The position numbers and the translations under genes are program-made. A stretch of 13,304 nt of DNA, taken from contig CAMPIF010000066.1 of assembly GCA_946886245.1 (NCBI GenBank), forward strand, positions 1 to 13,304, written 5' to 3'. The notes under the pieces are model-generated. The model did no database searches and was not told the origin of the DNA. It saw only the letters and a program-made list of their open reading frames with translations. This document shows positions 6,706-13,304 of the stretch, piece by piece. Numbering within the stretch: the stretch's first letter is position 1; each line of letters starts with the position of its first letter. This DNA is from Ectopseudomonas composti (lineage in GTDB: Bacteria; Pseudomonadota; Gammaproteobacteria; Pseudomonadales; Pseudomonadaceae).

Positions 6706-9171
6706 ATGAGCGAAGCGCAAAACCAGAGCGAAAGCGCAGTCGCGCAGTTCAAGGCAACCATCCTGGCCAAGCTGCGTTACGCCGTAGGCAAGGACCCGGC
6801 CAAGGCCTTTGACCACGACTGGTTCGAGGCACTGGCGCTGACCACCCGCGATCACCTGATCGACCACTGGGAAGAGTCCTCCACCCAGGTCCAGCGACAG
6901 GGCAGCAAGCGCGTCTATTACCTGTCCCTGGAGTTTCTGATTGGCCGTTTGCTGGTGGACAACCTGAGCAATCTCGGTCTGCTCGACGTGGCGCGCCAGG
7001 CCATGGCCGAGCTCGGTGTCGAACTCGAGCACATTCGCATGGTGGAGCCGGATGCGGCACTGGGTAACGGCGGCCTCGGGCGTCTGGCGGCCTGCTTCAT
7101 GGAAAGCATGGCGACCCTGCGCCTTGCCGCGCATGGCTACGGCATTCGCTACGAGCATGGTCTGTTCCGCCAGGCGATCATCGACGGCTGGCAGGCCGAG
7201 CAGACCGAAACCTGGCTGGACTTCGGCAACCCCTGGGAGTTCGAGCGTCCGGAGGTGGCCTACCGCATCGGGTTTGGTGGCGGCGTGACGACACTGGAAG
7301 ACGGCACGGGCGCCACGCGCCAGCATTGGCAGCCGCAGGAGACGGTACGCGCCATCGCTTACGACACGCCGGTGGTGGGGTGGCGCGGTGCGTCGGTAAA
7401 TACCCTGCGGCTATGGCGCGCGCGCGCCGAGGAGAACCTGCAGCTCGACCGCTTCAACGCCGGCGATCACTTCGGTGCAGTGGCCGGCGAGGTGCGTGCC
7501 GAAAGCATTTCGCGCGTGCTCTATCCGGCCGACGATACCGACGCCGGCCAGGAGCTGCGTCTGCGTCAGGAGTACTTCCTGGTTTCCGCCTCGCTGCAGG
7601 ATCTGCTCGAGCGCCATCTGCGCCTGCACGACGACCTGCAAAGCCTGCCGCAGCAGGTGGCGATCCAGCTCAATGACACCCACCCGGCCATCGCCGTGGT
7701 CGAATTGATGCGCCTGCTGGTCGACCAGCACCAGATGGCCTGGGTACGCGCCTGGCAGCTCACGGTGGCCACTACCGCCTATACCAACCATACCCTGCTG
7801 CCCGAGGCGCTGGAGTCCTGGCCAGTAGCGCTGATGGAGCGCCTGCTGCCCCGGCACCTGCAGATCATCTACCTGATCAACGCCGAGCATATCGATGCGC
7901 TGCGCGCCAAGGATATCCATGACTTCCGTCTGCTGCGCGCGGTGTCGCTGATCGAGGAAGACCACGGCCGCCGCGTCCGCATGGGCAACCTGGCGTTCCT
8001 CGGTGCACACAGCATCAATGGGGTTTCCGCGCTGCACACGCAGCTGATGCGCGATACGGTATTCAGCGACCTGCATCGGCTGTATCCCGACCGGGTCAAC
8101 AACAAGACCAATGGCGTCACCTTCCGCCGCTGGCTGTTTCAGGTCAATCCGCGCCTGACGCACCTGTTGGTCGATGCATTGGGCGAGCAGGTTCTGCACC
8201 GCCCCGAGGATCATCTGCAGGCGCTGCAACCCTTCGCCGAACGTCAGGATTTCCGCGACGAATATGCGCTGTGCCGCGAGCTCAACAAGGAGGCGCTGGC
8301 CGAGCGGGTTAGGCAATTGTTGGGGATCACTCTCGACACCGCGGCGATCTTCGACGTGCATGTCAAACGTATCCATGAATACAAACGCCAGTTGCTCAAC
8401 CTGCTGCACACCGTGGCGTTGTATCAGGCCATTCGCAACGATCCGACCACCGACTGGGTGCCCCGGGTGAAGATCTTCGCCGGCAAGGCAGCGGCCAGTT
8501 ATCGCCAGGCCAAACTGATCATCAAACTGGCCAACGACATCAGCCGCACCATCAATGACGATCCCACGGTGCGTGGGCTGCTCAAGGTGGTGTTCATTCC
8601 CAACTACAACGTCAGCCTGGCCGAAACCATCATTCCTGCAGCCGATCTTTCCGAACAGATTTCCACTGCCGGGCTGGAGGCCTCCGGCACCAGCAACATG
8701 AAGTTCGCCCTCAATGGTGCGTTGACCATCGGTACGCTGGACGGCGCCAATGTGGAAATGTGCGAACGGGTCGGTAAAGAGAACCTGTTCATTTTCGGCA
8801 TGACGGCCAAACAGGTCGCCGCCCGGCAGCGCCTGGGCCTGGAGATGGGCAATGTGGTGGCGGGTTCGGAACGGCTGGAGGCCGCGCTCGGCGCCGTCCG
8901 CGCCGGGGTGTTCTCGCCGGACGATCCTGCGCGCTACGTGGCGCTGGTGGATTCGCTGCTGCACGAAGACCGCTTCATGGTCTGCGCCGACTTCGACGCC
9001 TACTGGACCGCGCAGCGCCAAGTCGATCAGCGCTGGCAGCGGCCTGAGCAATGGTGGCGCTCGGCGGTGCTCAATACCGCGCGGATGGGCTGGTTCTCAT
9101 CCGATCGCACCATCGCCGAGTATGCGCGGGATATCTGGCAGGTGCCGCTGCCACGACGTGAAGGGGACTAA
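6706..9171 (+). CDS. glgP: Glycogen/maltodextrin phosphorylase (GlgP, GT35)
   Basis: GlgP removes glucose from the non-reducing ends of glycogen with phosphate, giving glucose 1-phosphate, using pyridoxal phosphate as cofactor. The 821-aa length matches bacterial glycogen phosphorylases. Family motifs run in order: KRVYYLSLEFLIGRLL near residue 70, GNGGLGRLAACFMES near 122, QLNDTHPAIA near 322, NKTNGVTFRRW near 466, KRIHEYKRQLLN near 555, and the cofactor-binding EASGTSNMKFALNGALTIG with the Schiff-base Lys666. The ATG at 6706 has AGGAG at 6693-6697, 8 nt upstream. It is transcribed alone, divergent from the secreted-protein operon, and its stop is only 16 nt from the convergent 73-aa gene. 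With GlgB and the maltokinase in the window, it supplies the degradation arm of alpha-glucan turnover. Confidence 0.97.
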   Translation: MSEAQNQSESAVAQFKATILAKLRYAVGKDPAKAFDHDWFEALALTTRDHLIDHWEESSTQVQRQGSKRVYYLSLEFLIGRLLVDNLSNLGLLDVARQAMAELGVELEHIRMVEPDAALGNGGLGRLAACFMESMATLRLAAHGYGIRYEHGLFRQAIIDGWQAEQTETWLDFGNPWEFERPEVAYRIGFGGGVTTLEDGTGATRQHWQPQETVRAIAYDTPVVGWRGASVNTLRLWRARAEENLQLDRFNAGDHFGAVAGEVRAESISRVLYPADDTDAGQELRLRQEYFLVSASLQDLLERHLRLHDDLQSLPQQVAIQLNDTHPAIAVVELMRLLVDQHQMAWVRAWQLTVATTAYTNHTLLPEALESWPVALMERLLPRHLQIIYLINAEHIDALRAKDIHDFRLLRAVSLIEEDHGRRVRMGNLAFLGAHSINGVSALHTQLMRDTVFSDLHRLYPDRVNNKTNGVTFRRWLFQVNPRLTHLLVDALGEQVLHRPEDHLQALQPFAERQDFRDEYALCRELNKEALAERVRQLLGITLDTAAIFDVHVKRIHEYKRQLLNLLHTVALYQAIRNDPTTDWVPRVKIFAGKAAASYRQAKLIIKLANDISRTINDDPTVRGLLKVVFIPNYNVSLAETIIPAADLSEQISTAGLEASGTSNMKFALNGALTIGTLDGANVEMCERVGKENLFIFGMTAKQVAARQRLGLEMGNVVAGSERLEAALGAVRAGVFSPDDPARYVALVDSLLHEDRFMVCADFDAYWTAQRQVDQRWQRPEQWWRSAVLNTARMGWFSSDRTIAEYARDIWQVPLPRREGD

Positions 9172-9187
9172 TCTCTCGGACTGGCTC

Positions 9188-9409
9188 TCAGCGCTGCACG
9201 CGGTGCGCCGGCGTGCTGCCGCCTTTCTTCGGATGCAGGATGCGCGTGACCTGCACGTCGGTGAACTCGTTGGGCCACTCGAAGGTGTGCAGGGCGCTGA
9301 GGTAGAAGCGCGCCTGGTGGGGCGTGAGCTGTTCGCGGTCGGATTCGACCTCCACGCTGTGCGGCTGGTTGTGCAGGATATAGCTGATCAGATGCAATGG
9401 CTTGGCCAT
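9188..9409 (-). CDS. 73-aa conserved-looking small protein, function unknown
   Basis: I do not recognise this family. The 73-aa protein is soluble, without signal peptide or membrane segment. It starts MAKPLHLISYILHNQPHSVE, has a central amphipathic stretch rich in aromatic and acidic residues (FYLSALHTFEWPNEFTD, 35-51), and ends with a basic tail (HPKKGGSTPAHRVQR). Support for it being a real gene: ATG at 9409 with GGAGG 7 nt upstream, a sensible amino-acid make-up, no competing frame, and a position exactly filling the gap after glgP. It lies 111 nt beyond the YbhN-like gene stop on the same strand, so it may be read through from that operon or have its own promoter. A GAACTC box at 9470-9465 followed after 18 nt by TCTAT is a weak candidate. 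Confidence 0.75.
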   Translation of the reverse strand: MAKPLHLISYILHNQPHSVEVESDREQLTPHQARFYLSALHTFEWPNEFTDVQVTRILHPKKGGSTPAHRVQR

Positions 9410-9478
9410 GGTATGCCTCCGGTTTTGCTGAATGATGTGAGATAGACCTGGGTAACGCGCTTGCGAGTTCCCGCCATC

Positions 9479-9511
9479 CGCCGGGCGGTTGGCTGCAGGG
9501 TGCGCCCGGCG
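9479..9511. other. 9-bp perfect inverted repeat between the ybhN-like and 73-aa genes
   Basis: CGCCGGGCG (9479-9487) and CGCCCGGCG (9503-9511) are exact reverse complements separated by 15 nt. They sit between the stop of the YbhN-like gene (9521) and the start of the 73-aa gene (9409), both on the minus strand. No T-run follows on the minus strand, so it is not a textbook terminator. A transcript-stabilising 3' hairpin for the lipid operon is the most natural reading. Confidence 0.5.
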
Positions 9512-9520
9512 CCCCCTGGG

Positions 9521-10516
9521 TCAGTGCGGTGCTTGCTCTCGCCAGCCGGGCTGAGTTTCTATCGGTGCCTGGCCACCCTTGCGCATTGCCCGCGCACGTT
9601 TTTCCAGCATCAGGTAGGTGGCGCTGGCCAGCAGTAGCGGCAGCAGGTAATAGAGCACGCGATAGGCGAGCAGGGCGGCGATCAGGCTGGCCTGGCCGTA
9701 CTGGTACTGCAGCAGGGCGAGAAACACCGCCTCCAGCACGCCCAATCCAGCGGGGATATGCGCCACCACCGCAGCCATGCAGCTGATCAGCAGCACGCCG
9801 AGCACCGAGGTGTAGGCGGCCCCCTCCGGTAACAACCAGAAGATCAGTGCCGCCATCAGTGCCCAGTTGCTTGCGCCCAGGCATAGCTGCAGCAGGGCCA
9901 TGCGCAACGAGGGCAGGGTGACGGAGCGCTCCCGGAAATGCCAGACGCGTTGCCGGGAAAACGCGCAGATACCGACATAGGCGCTGACCAGCCCGAGCAG
10001 GGCGAAGCCCAGCAGCTGCAGACCGGTCACACCCAGCGCCCAGTTTTCCGGCAACTGCACCAGACGCAGGGAGAAGATCACCCCGGCCAGCGCCATGTAG
10101 CCGGTCCAGTTGGTCAGCAGGCCGAGGCTGAGGATGCGCGTCACCGTCGAAGCGCTCAGGCCGAGGCGCATGTACAGCCGGTAGCGCATCGCCACGCCGC
10201 CGATCCAGGTGGTGAAGTTCAGGTTGAAGGCGTAGCAGACCATCGCCACCGGCAGGACCTGGCGCGCCGGCAGCTGATGGCGACTGTAATGGCGGCCCAG
10301 CAAGTCGTAGCAGGCAAATACCAGGTAACTGGCGCCGCTCAGCAAAGCGCCCACCAGCAGGGTCCGGGCGCTGTAGTCAGCGAGCGCCTGACGCACTTCG
10401 CCCCAGTCCAGATTCCGCGCAAGCATGTACAGCAATGCCGGTACCGCCAGGAGGAAGAACAAGGTCAGTGCGCGTTTGCCCCAGCGCATCCAGGGGTTGT
10501 TCTGAGCACCATTCAT
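9521..10516 (-). CDS. ybhN: YbhN-like (UPF0104 / LPG_synthase_TM) inner-membrane protein
   Basis: The 331-aa protein has about eight hydrophobic segments, roughly at residues 15-33, 52-70, 86-106, 125-148, 162-182, 208-228, 232-256 and 275-300, with little else. This is the membrane domain shared by YbhN/UPF0104 proteins and by the flippase part of MprF lysyl-phosphatidylglycerol synthases. The charged PAGLGVLEAVFLALL segment (about 253-267) is a family hallmark. There is no catalytic aminoacyl-transfer domain, so it does not make lysyl-lipid by itself; a lipid-handling or lipid-translocating role is inferred. The ATG overlaps the clsB stop (ATGA), with AGGAGG 10 nt upstream inside clsB. The clsB-ybhN pairing, also known in E. 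coli, supports a shared phospholipid role. Confidence 0.88.
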   Translation of the reverse strand: MNGAQNNPWMRWGKRALTLFFLLAVPALLYMLARNLDWGEVRQALADYSARTLLVGALLSGASYLVFACYDLLGRHYSRHQLPARQVLPVAMVCYAFNLNFTTWIGGVAMRYRLYMRLGLSASTVTRILSLGLLTNWTGYMALAGVIFSLRLVQLPENWALGVTGLQLLGFALLGLVSAYVGICAFSRQRVWHFRERSVTLPSLRMALLQLCLGASNWALMAALIFWLLPEGAAYTSVLGVLLISCMAAVVAHIPAGLGVLEAVFLALLQYQYGQASLIAALLAYRVLYYLLPLLLASATYLMLEKRARAMRKGGQAPIETQPGWREQAPH

Positions 10517-11715
10517 CCAGTCTTTTCCTCCTCATAGCCACCGGCCTTGTCGGCTGGCTGCAACGGTTTCAGGTTCTTTCGGTGCGCTGGCAGCCAGCCG
10601 GCGATGGCCGGGAACCGGCGCAGAAAGTGAAAGCACAGGAACACCAGTGGCGCGCGCCACCAGTAGCCGCGTATCACCCGTTCGAGTTCGATGCGCTTGC
10701 AGTGCTCGGCAGTCAGCTCGAGCAAATGGTCGTGCAGGTATTGGTTGAAGGCCCGGTCACGGATCACCAGGTTGGCTTCCAGATTCAGCGCCAGGCTCAG
10801 AGGGTCGAGATTGCTGGAGCCCACCGTGGACCAATCGTCGTCCACCAGCGCCACCTTGCCGTGCAGCGGGCGCTGGCAGTATTCGTAGATCGCCACGCCG
10901 TCGCGCAGCAGGTAGTTGTAAAGCAGACGCGAGAAGGCCTGGACCCAGCGCATGTCAGGCTGGCCCTGCAGGATCAGGGTGACTTGCACGCCGCGCCGAG
11001 CGGCGTTGCGCAGGGCGCGCAGCACGCGATAGCCGGGGAAGAAATAGGCGTTGGCCAGCACCAGGCGCTTGCGTGCGGACTCGAAGGCGCGCAGGTGTTC
11101 GTCCTCGATATCGGTGGTGTGACGCTCGTTGTCGCGTTCGAGCAGCATCACCCGCGCATCGCCCACTGGCTGTTTGGCAGGTTGCACCGGGCTCGGCTCG
11201 CTGAAGGTCGGGCGCAGCAAACGCAGCATGGCCACGTGCAGGTCGCTGATGATCGGACCGCTCACCTCGACGGCGTAGTCCTGCTTGGCCATTTCGCCGA
11301 AGTCGCCAAGATGGTCGGCCGAATAGTTGATGCCGCCGACGAAGGCGCACTGGCCATCGATCACCACCAGCTTGCGGTGCAGCCGGCGAAACAGGTTGGT
11401 GCGCATGCCAAAGCGCCTGGGACTGGGATCGAAGACATGGATCTTGACCCCTTCGCGAGTCAGCGCCGCGACGTACTCATGCTGCAGGTCGGCAGTGCCG
11501 TAGCCGTCCACGGCGATGACCACGCGTACACCGCGCCGCGCCGCTTCGATCAGCACCTGCTGCAGCTCAAGCCCGACCTTGTCCTCGTGGATGATGAAGG
11601 TTTCCAGCAGCACCTCGATGCGAGCGGCACGAATGCATTGGAATACCCTTGGGTAATAGCCCTCGCCATTGATCAGCAGGCGCACCTGGTTGCCGTCTCG
11701 CCATATGCCGCTCAC
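10513..11715 (-). CDS. clsB: Cardiolipin synthase B-like phospholipase D-family enzyme
   Basis: The 400-aa protein has the two HKD motifs of the phospholipase D superfamily: His113-Lys115-Asp120 in [18 protein letters not shown] and His285-Lys287-Asp292 in [18 protein letters not shown]. Both are intact, so the enzyme should be active. Length and lack of N-terminal membrane anchors fit ClsB rather than ClsA. E. coli ClsB makes cardiolipin or phosphatidylglycerol by phosphatidyl transfer at the inner membrane. A hydrophobic aromatic patch near 346-362 ([16 protein letters not shown]) could help membrane attachment. The start is GTG at 11715, overlapping the stop of the upstream phosphatase gene (GTGA), with GGAG about 9 nt upstream. 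The stop overlaps the ybhN-like start, so three genes are translationally linked. Confidence 0.93.
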   Translation of the reverse strand: MSGIWRDGNQVRLLINGEGYYPRVFQCIRAARIEVLLETFIIHEDKVGLELQQVLIEAARRGVRVVIAVDGYGTADLQHEYVAALTREGVKIHVFDPSPRRFGMRTNLFRRLHRKLVVIDGQCAFVGGINYSADHLGDFGEMAKQDYAVEVSGPIISDLHVAMLRLLRPTFSEPSPVQPAKQPVGDARVMLLERDNERHTTDIEDEHLRAFESARKRLVLANAYFFPGYRVLRALRNAARRGVQVTLILQGQPDMRWVQAFSRLLYNYLLRDGVAIYEYCQRPLHGKVALVDDDWSTVGSSNLDPLSLALNLEANLVIRDRAFNQYLHDHLLELTAEHCKRIELERVIRGYWWRAPLVFLCFHFLRRFPAIAGWLPAHRKNLKPLQPADKAGGYEEEKTG

Positions 11716-12500
11716 AGGTGAATCTCCGCTGACAGTGGCGCGTGATCGGACAGGTGTGACCAGGGCCGGGTGGATAACACCTGCGGCTGATGCGCCGTGG
11801 CGTTGCGGGTGTAGATGCGATCCAGGCGCAGCAGCGGCATGCGCGCGGGGAAACTGCGTGCGGGCTTGCCGTGGCGATGTTCGAAGGCCTCGCGCAGGCC
11901 ATGCGGCATCAACAGATCATCCGCGCGCAGGCGCCAGTCGTTGAAGTCACCGGCGACTATCACGGGCGCGCCGGGTTCGAAGGTGGCCAGCAAATCCAGC
12001 AACAGCACCATCTGCTGACGACGGTGTGCCTCACGCAAACCCAGGTGCACGCACACCGCATGCACGGCGTCCTGCCCCGGAACATCCAGACGGCAATGCA
12101 GCAGACCGCGCTGCTCGGTGCCGCTGACCGTCACGTCGAGGTTGTGATACTCGAGGATGGGAAAGCGCGAGAGCAGTGCGTTGCCGTGATCGCCCGCCGG
12201 ATACACGGCGTTGCGCCCGTAGGCGAACTGCGGCCACATGCTGTCGGCAAGAAATTCGTACTGCGGCATGCTGGGCCAGTCGTGGAAGCGTCTGGCATGC
12301 AGGGCATGGCTGCCGAGCACTTCTTGCAGGAACACCAGGTCGGCCCCGGTAGCCTGCACGGCGCTGCGCAGTTCGGGCAGGATGAAGCGACGGTTGAGTG
12401 CGGTGAAGCCCTTGTGCGCGTTGATCGTCAGCACGCGCAGGCGCTTGACCGGCGTCACGCGGTCGATGATTACCTCCGGTTTGGCAAGGCTGTTGTTCAT
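11712..12500 (-). CDS. ybhP: Endonuclease/exonuclease/phosphatase family protein (YbhP-like)
   Basis: The 262-aa protein carries the full set of EEP metal and catalytic motifs: Asn27 in LTINAHKG, Glu60 in VFLQE, His152 in VCVHLGL, Asp185 and Asn187 in VAGDFNDW, Asp227 in LDRIY, and Asp252-His253 in LSDHAPL. EEP enzymes cleave phosphodiesters or phosphomonoesters in nucleic acids, inositol phosphates or lipids (sphingomyelinase type). The link to clsB suggests a phospholipid or headgroup substrate, but that is inference. No signal peptide is seen. The ATG at 12500 is 16 nt past the dehydrogenase stop and lacks a good ribosome-binding site, so re-initiation after the upstream gene is likely. 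An extension of the frame to 12674 overlaps the dehydrogenase and is unlike the family. Its stop overlaps the clsB start. Confidence 0.9.
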   Translation of the reverse strand: MNNSLAKPEVIIDRVTPVKRLRVLTINAHKGFTALNRRFILPELRSAVQATGADLVFLQEVLGSHALHARRFHDWPSMPQYEFLADSMWPQFAYGRNAVYPAGDHGNALLSRFPILEYHNLDVTVSGTEQRGLLHCRLDVPGQDAVHAVCVHLGLREAHRRQQMVLLLDLLATFEPGAPVIVAGDFNDWRLRADDLLMPHGLREAFEHRHGKPARSFPARMPLLRLDRIYTRNATAHQPQVLSTRPWSHLSDHAPLSAEIHL

Positions 12501-12516
12501 CTTCGGCGATGCTCGC

Positions 12517-13304
12517 TTACAGGCTGCCGGGCTTTTTCGAACGCGACTCGCCGAACGGGTCGGCCTCGGCGATGGCGCGGTCGAGCATGGCGTCGCCGTG
12601 CACCTGCTCTTCGCTGCCGTGGCGGGCGTCGTTCTTCGCCGGCTGCAACTGCACCTTGATCCAGCCGCTGTCACGCCGGTCGAAGGCCTTGAAGGCTTCG
12701 ATGGCGTCGCTCATGGGTTTGACCTGGGTGAGGATCTTCGCGGGGTCGATGCGCCCGGCCTGGACCATCTCGATCAATCGCGGGATGTAGCGGCGATGAT
12801 TGCAGTTGCCCATGTTGATGCTGAGGTTCTTGTTCATCGCCTGACCGATGGGGAACTCGCGCGTCTGCTGCGGATAGACGCCGATGATGGCCAGCGTCCC
12901 GGCCTTGGCCAATGCATCTACCGCCCATTGCAGGGCCTGCTCCGGGGCATCACCAGGCTGCCACTCATGACCTTCTGGCTGACGCGGGGAGTGACCATGG
13001 GCAGGGCACTGCGCATCGACGCCCACGGCATCGATGGCGCGATCCACACCGATGCCGTTGGTGAGGCGGCGCAGGGTGTCGACCGGGTCTTCGCGGTCGA
13101 AGTCGATTACCTCGGCGCCCTGACGACGCGCCATGTCCAGGCGATCAGCGAGGTGGTCGATGGCGAACACGCGCGAGGCGCCAAGCAGCTTGGCACTGGC
13201 GATCGCGAACTGGCCAACCGGGCCGGCACCGAATACGGCCACCGTGTCGCCACTGCCCACTTCAGCCAGCTTTGCGCCGAAATAACCGGTTGGGAAAATG
13301 TCGG
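12517..13304 (-). CDS. Zinc-type alcohol dehydrogenase, formaldehyde-dehydrogenase-like (N-terminal part outside window)
   Basis: The frame stays open to the window edge, where it reads [19 protein letters not shown], so the apparent GTG start at 13260 is internal and the catalytic zinc-binding N-terminal half is missing from view. The nucleotide-binding half is clear: [10 protein letters not shown] is the Rossmann glycine motif, [10 protein letters not shown] supplies the acidic residue that favours NAD, and the DAVGVDAQ stretch followed by an insertion rich in His, Pro and Gln matches the glutathione-independent formaldehyde dehydrogenase subgroup. The substrate is not proven. After the usual family end ([10 protein letters not shown]) there is a hydrophilic tail of about 40 residues ending KKPGSL. 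It is the first visible gene of the operon with ybhP-, clsB- and ybhN-like genes. Confidence 0.9.
   Translation of the reverse strand, partial: DIFPTGYFGAKLAEVGSGDTVAVFGAGPVGQFAIASAKLLGASRVFAIDHLADRLDMARRQGAEVIDFDREDPVDTLRRLTNGIGVDRAIDAVGVDAQCPAHGHSPRQPEGHEWQPGDAPEQALQWAVDALAKAGTLAIIGVYPQQTREFPIGQAMNKNLSINMGNCNHRRYIPRLIEMVQAGRIDPAKILTQVKPMSDAIEAFKAFDRRDSGWIKVQLQPAKNDARHGSEEQVHGDAMLDRAIAEADPFGESRSKKPGSL

Noticed and set aside
6582..6770. 62-aa open frame on the minus strand across the glgP start
   Set aside because: It overlaps the glgP start region and the leader hairpin, has a Cys/Arg-rich composition and no ribosome-binding support.
7411..9051. 546-aa open frame on the minus strand opposite glgP
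   Set aside because: Same cause as above: glgP is complete with its Lys666 motif and the opposite frame is rich in Gln, His, Val and Ala as expected for antisense of GC-biased codons.
10435..11721. 428-aa open frame on the plus strand opposite clsB
   Set aside because: Antisense shadow of clsB, whose two HKD motifs are intact. It has no family resemblance.
11790..12659. 289-aa open frame on the plus strand opposite the EEP gene
   Set aside because: Antisense shadow; the EEP motifs prove the minus-strand frame.
12501..12674. N-terminal extension of the EEP protein
   Set aside because: The added 58 residues are Arg/Ser/Thr-rich out-of-frame translation of the dehydrogenase gene and do not resemble the family.

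Overview
The window is G+C-rich and densely coded. It looks like a chromosomal accessory region of a Pseudomonas-type gammaproteobacterium. The reasons are the gene content (a TreS-maltokinase type protein, glgB and glgP, plus a ybhP-clsB-ybhN-like trio with a zinc alcohol dehydrogenase), the GC-rich third codon positions, and a palindrome resembling Pseudomonas REP elements. From memory, P. aeruginosa has a comparable stress-related trehalose/glycogen region. I cannot verify the species from sequence alone.

Layout. (1) Positions 2-3657, plus strand: the 3' end of a maltokinase-domain gene (probably the C-terminal part of a TreS-maltokinase fusion) overlaps the glycogen branching enzyme gene glgB by 4 nt. 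(2) Positions 3658-3741: a convergent spacer with a strong REP-like, terminator-like palindrome. (3) Positions 6511 down to 3742, minus strand: a four-gene operon encoding a small secreted six-cysteine protein, a DUF3182-type ATP-grasp-like protein, an alpha/beta hydrolase, and a stand-alone tandem-CBS protein. (4) Positions 6512-6705: a divergent control region with a possible AlgU-type promoter on the minus strand and a hairpin in the glgP leader. (5) Positions 6706-9171, plus strand: glgP, glycogen phosphorylase. (6) Positions 9409-9188, minus strand: a 73-aa unknown protein, convergent with glgP. (7) Positions 13304 down to 9521, minus strand: a zinc-type alcohol dehydrogenase (cut by the window end), an endonuclease/exonuclease/phosphatase (YbhP-like), cardiolipin synthase B-like, and a YbhN-like membrane protein. 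The last three are joined by 4-nt start/stop overlaps.

How it fits together. The maltokinase makes maltose 1-phosphate, the donor for GlgE (not in this window). GlgB then branches the alpha-glucan and GlgP degrades it by phosphorolysis. TreS, inferred to lie upstream, links this to trehalose. The ClsB-YbhN-YbhP block points to remodelling of membrane phospholipids. A general osmotic, desiccation or envelope-stress programme is the simplest unifying reading, and it is inference. The least understood and most interesting part is the four-gene minus-strand operon, where an ATP-grasp-like enzyme is translationally coupled to a serine hydrolase and a secreted disulphide-type protein inside a glycogen/trehalose locus. 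There is no tRNA, rRNA, CRISPR array, insertion sequence or phage gene that I can see. No gene-free stretch exceeds 300 bases.
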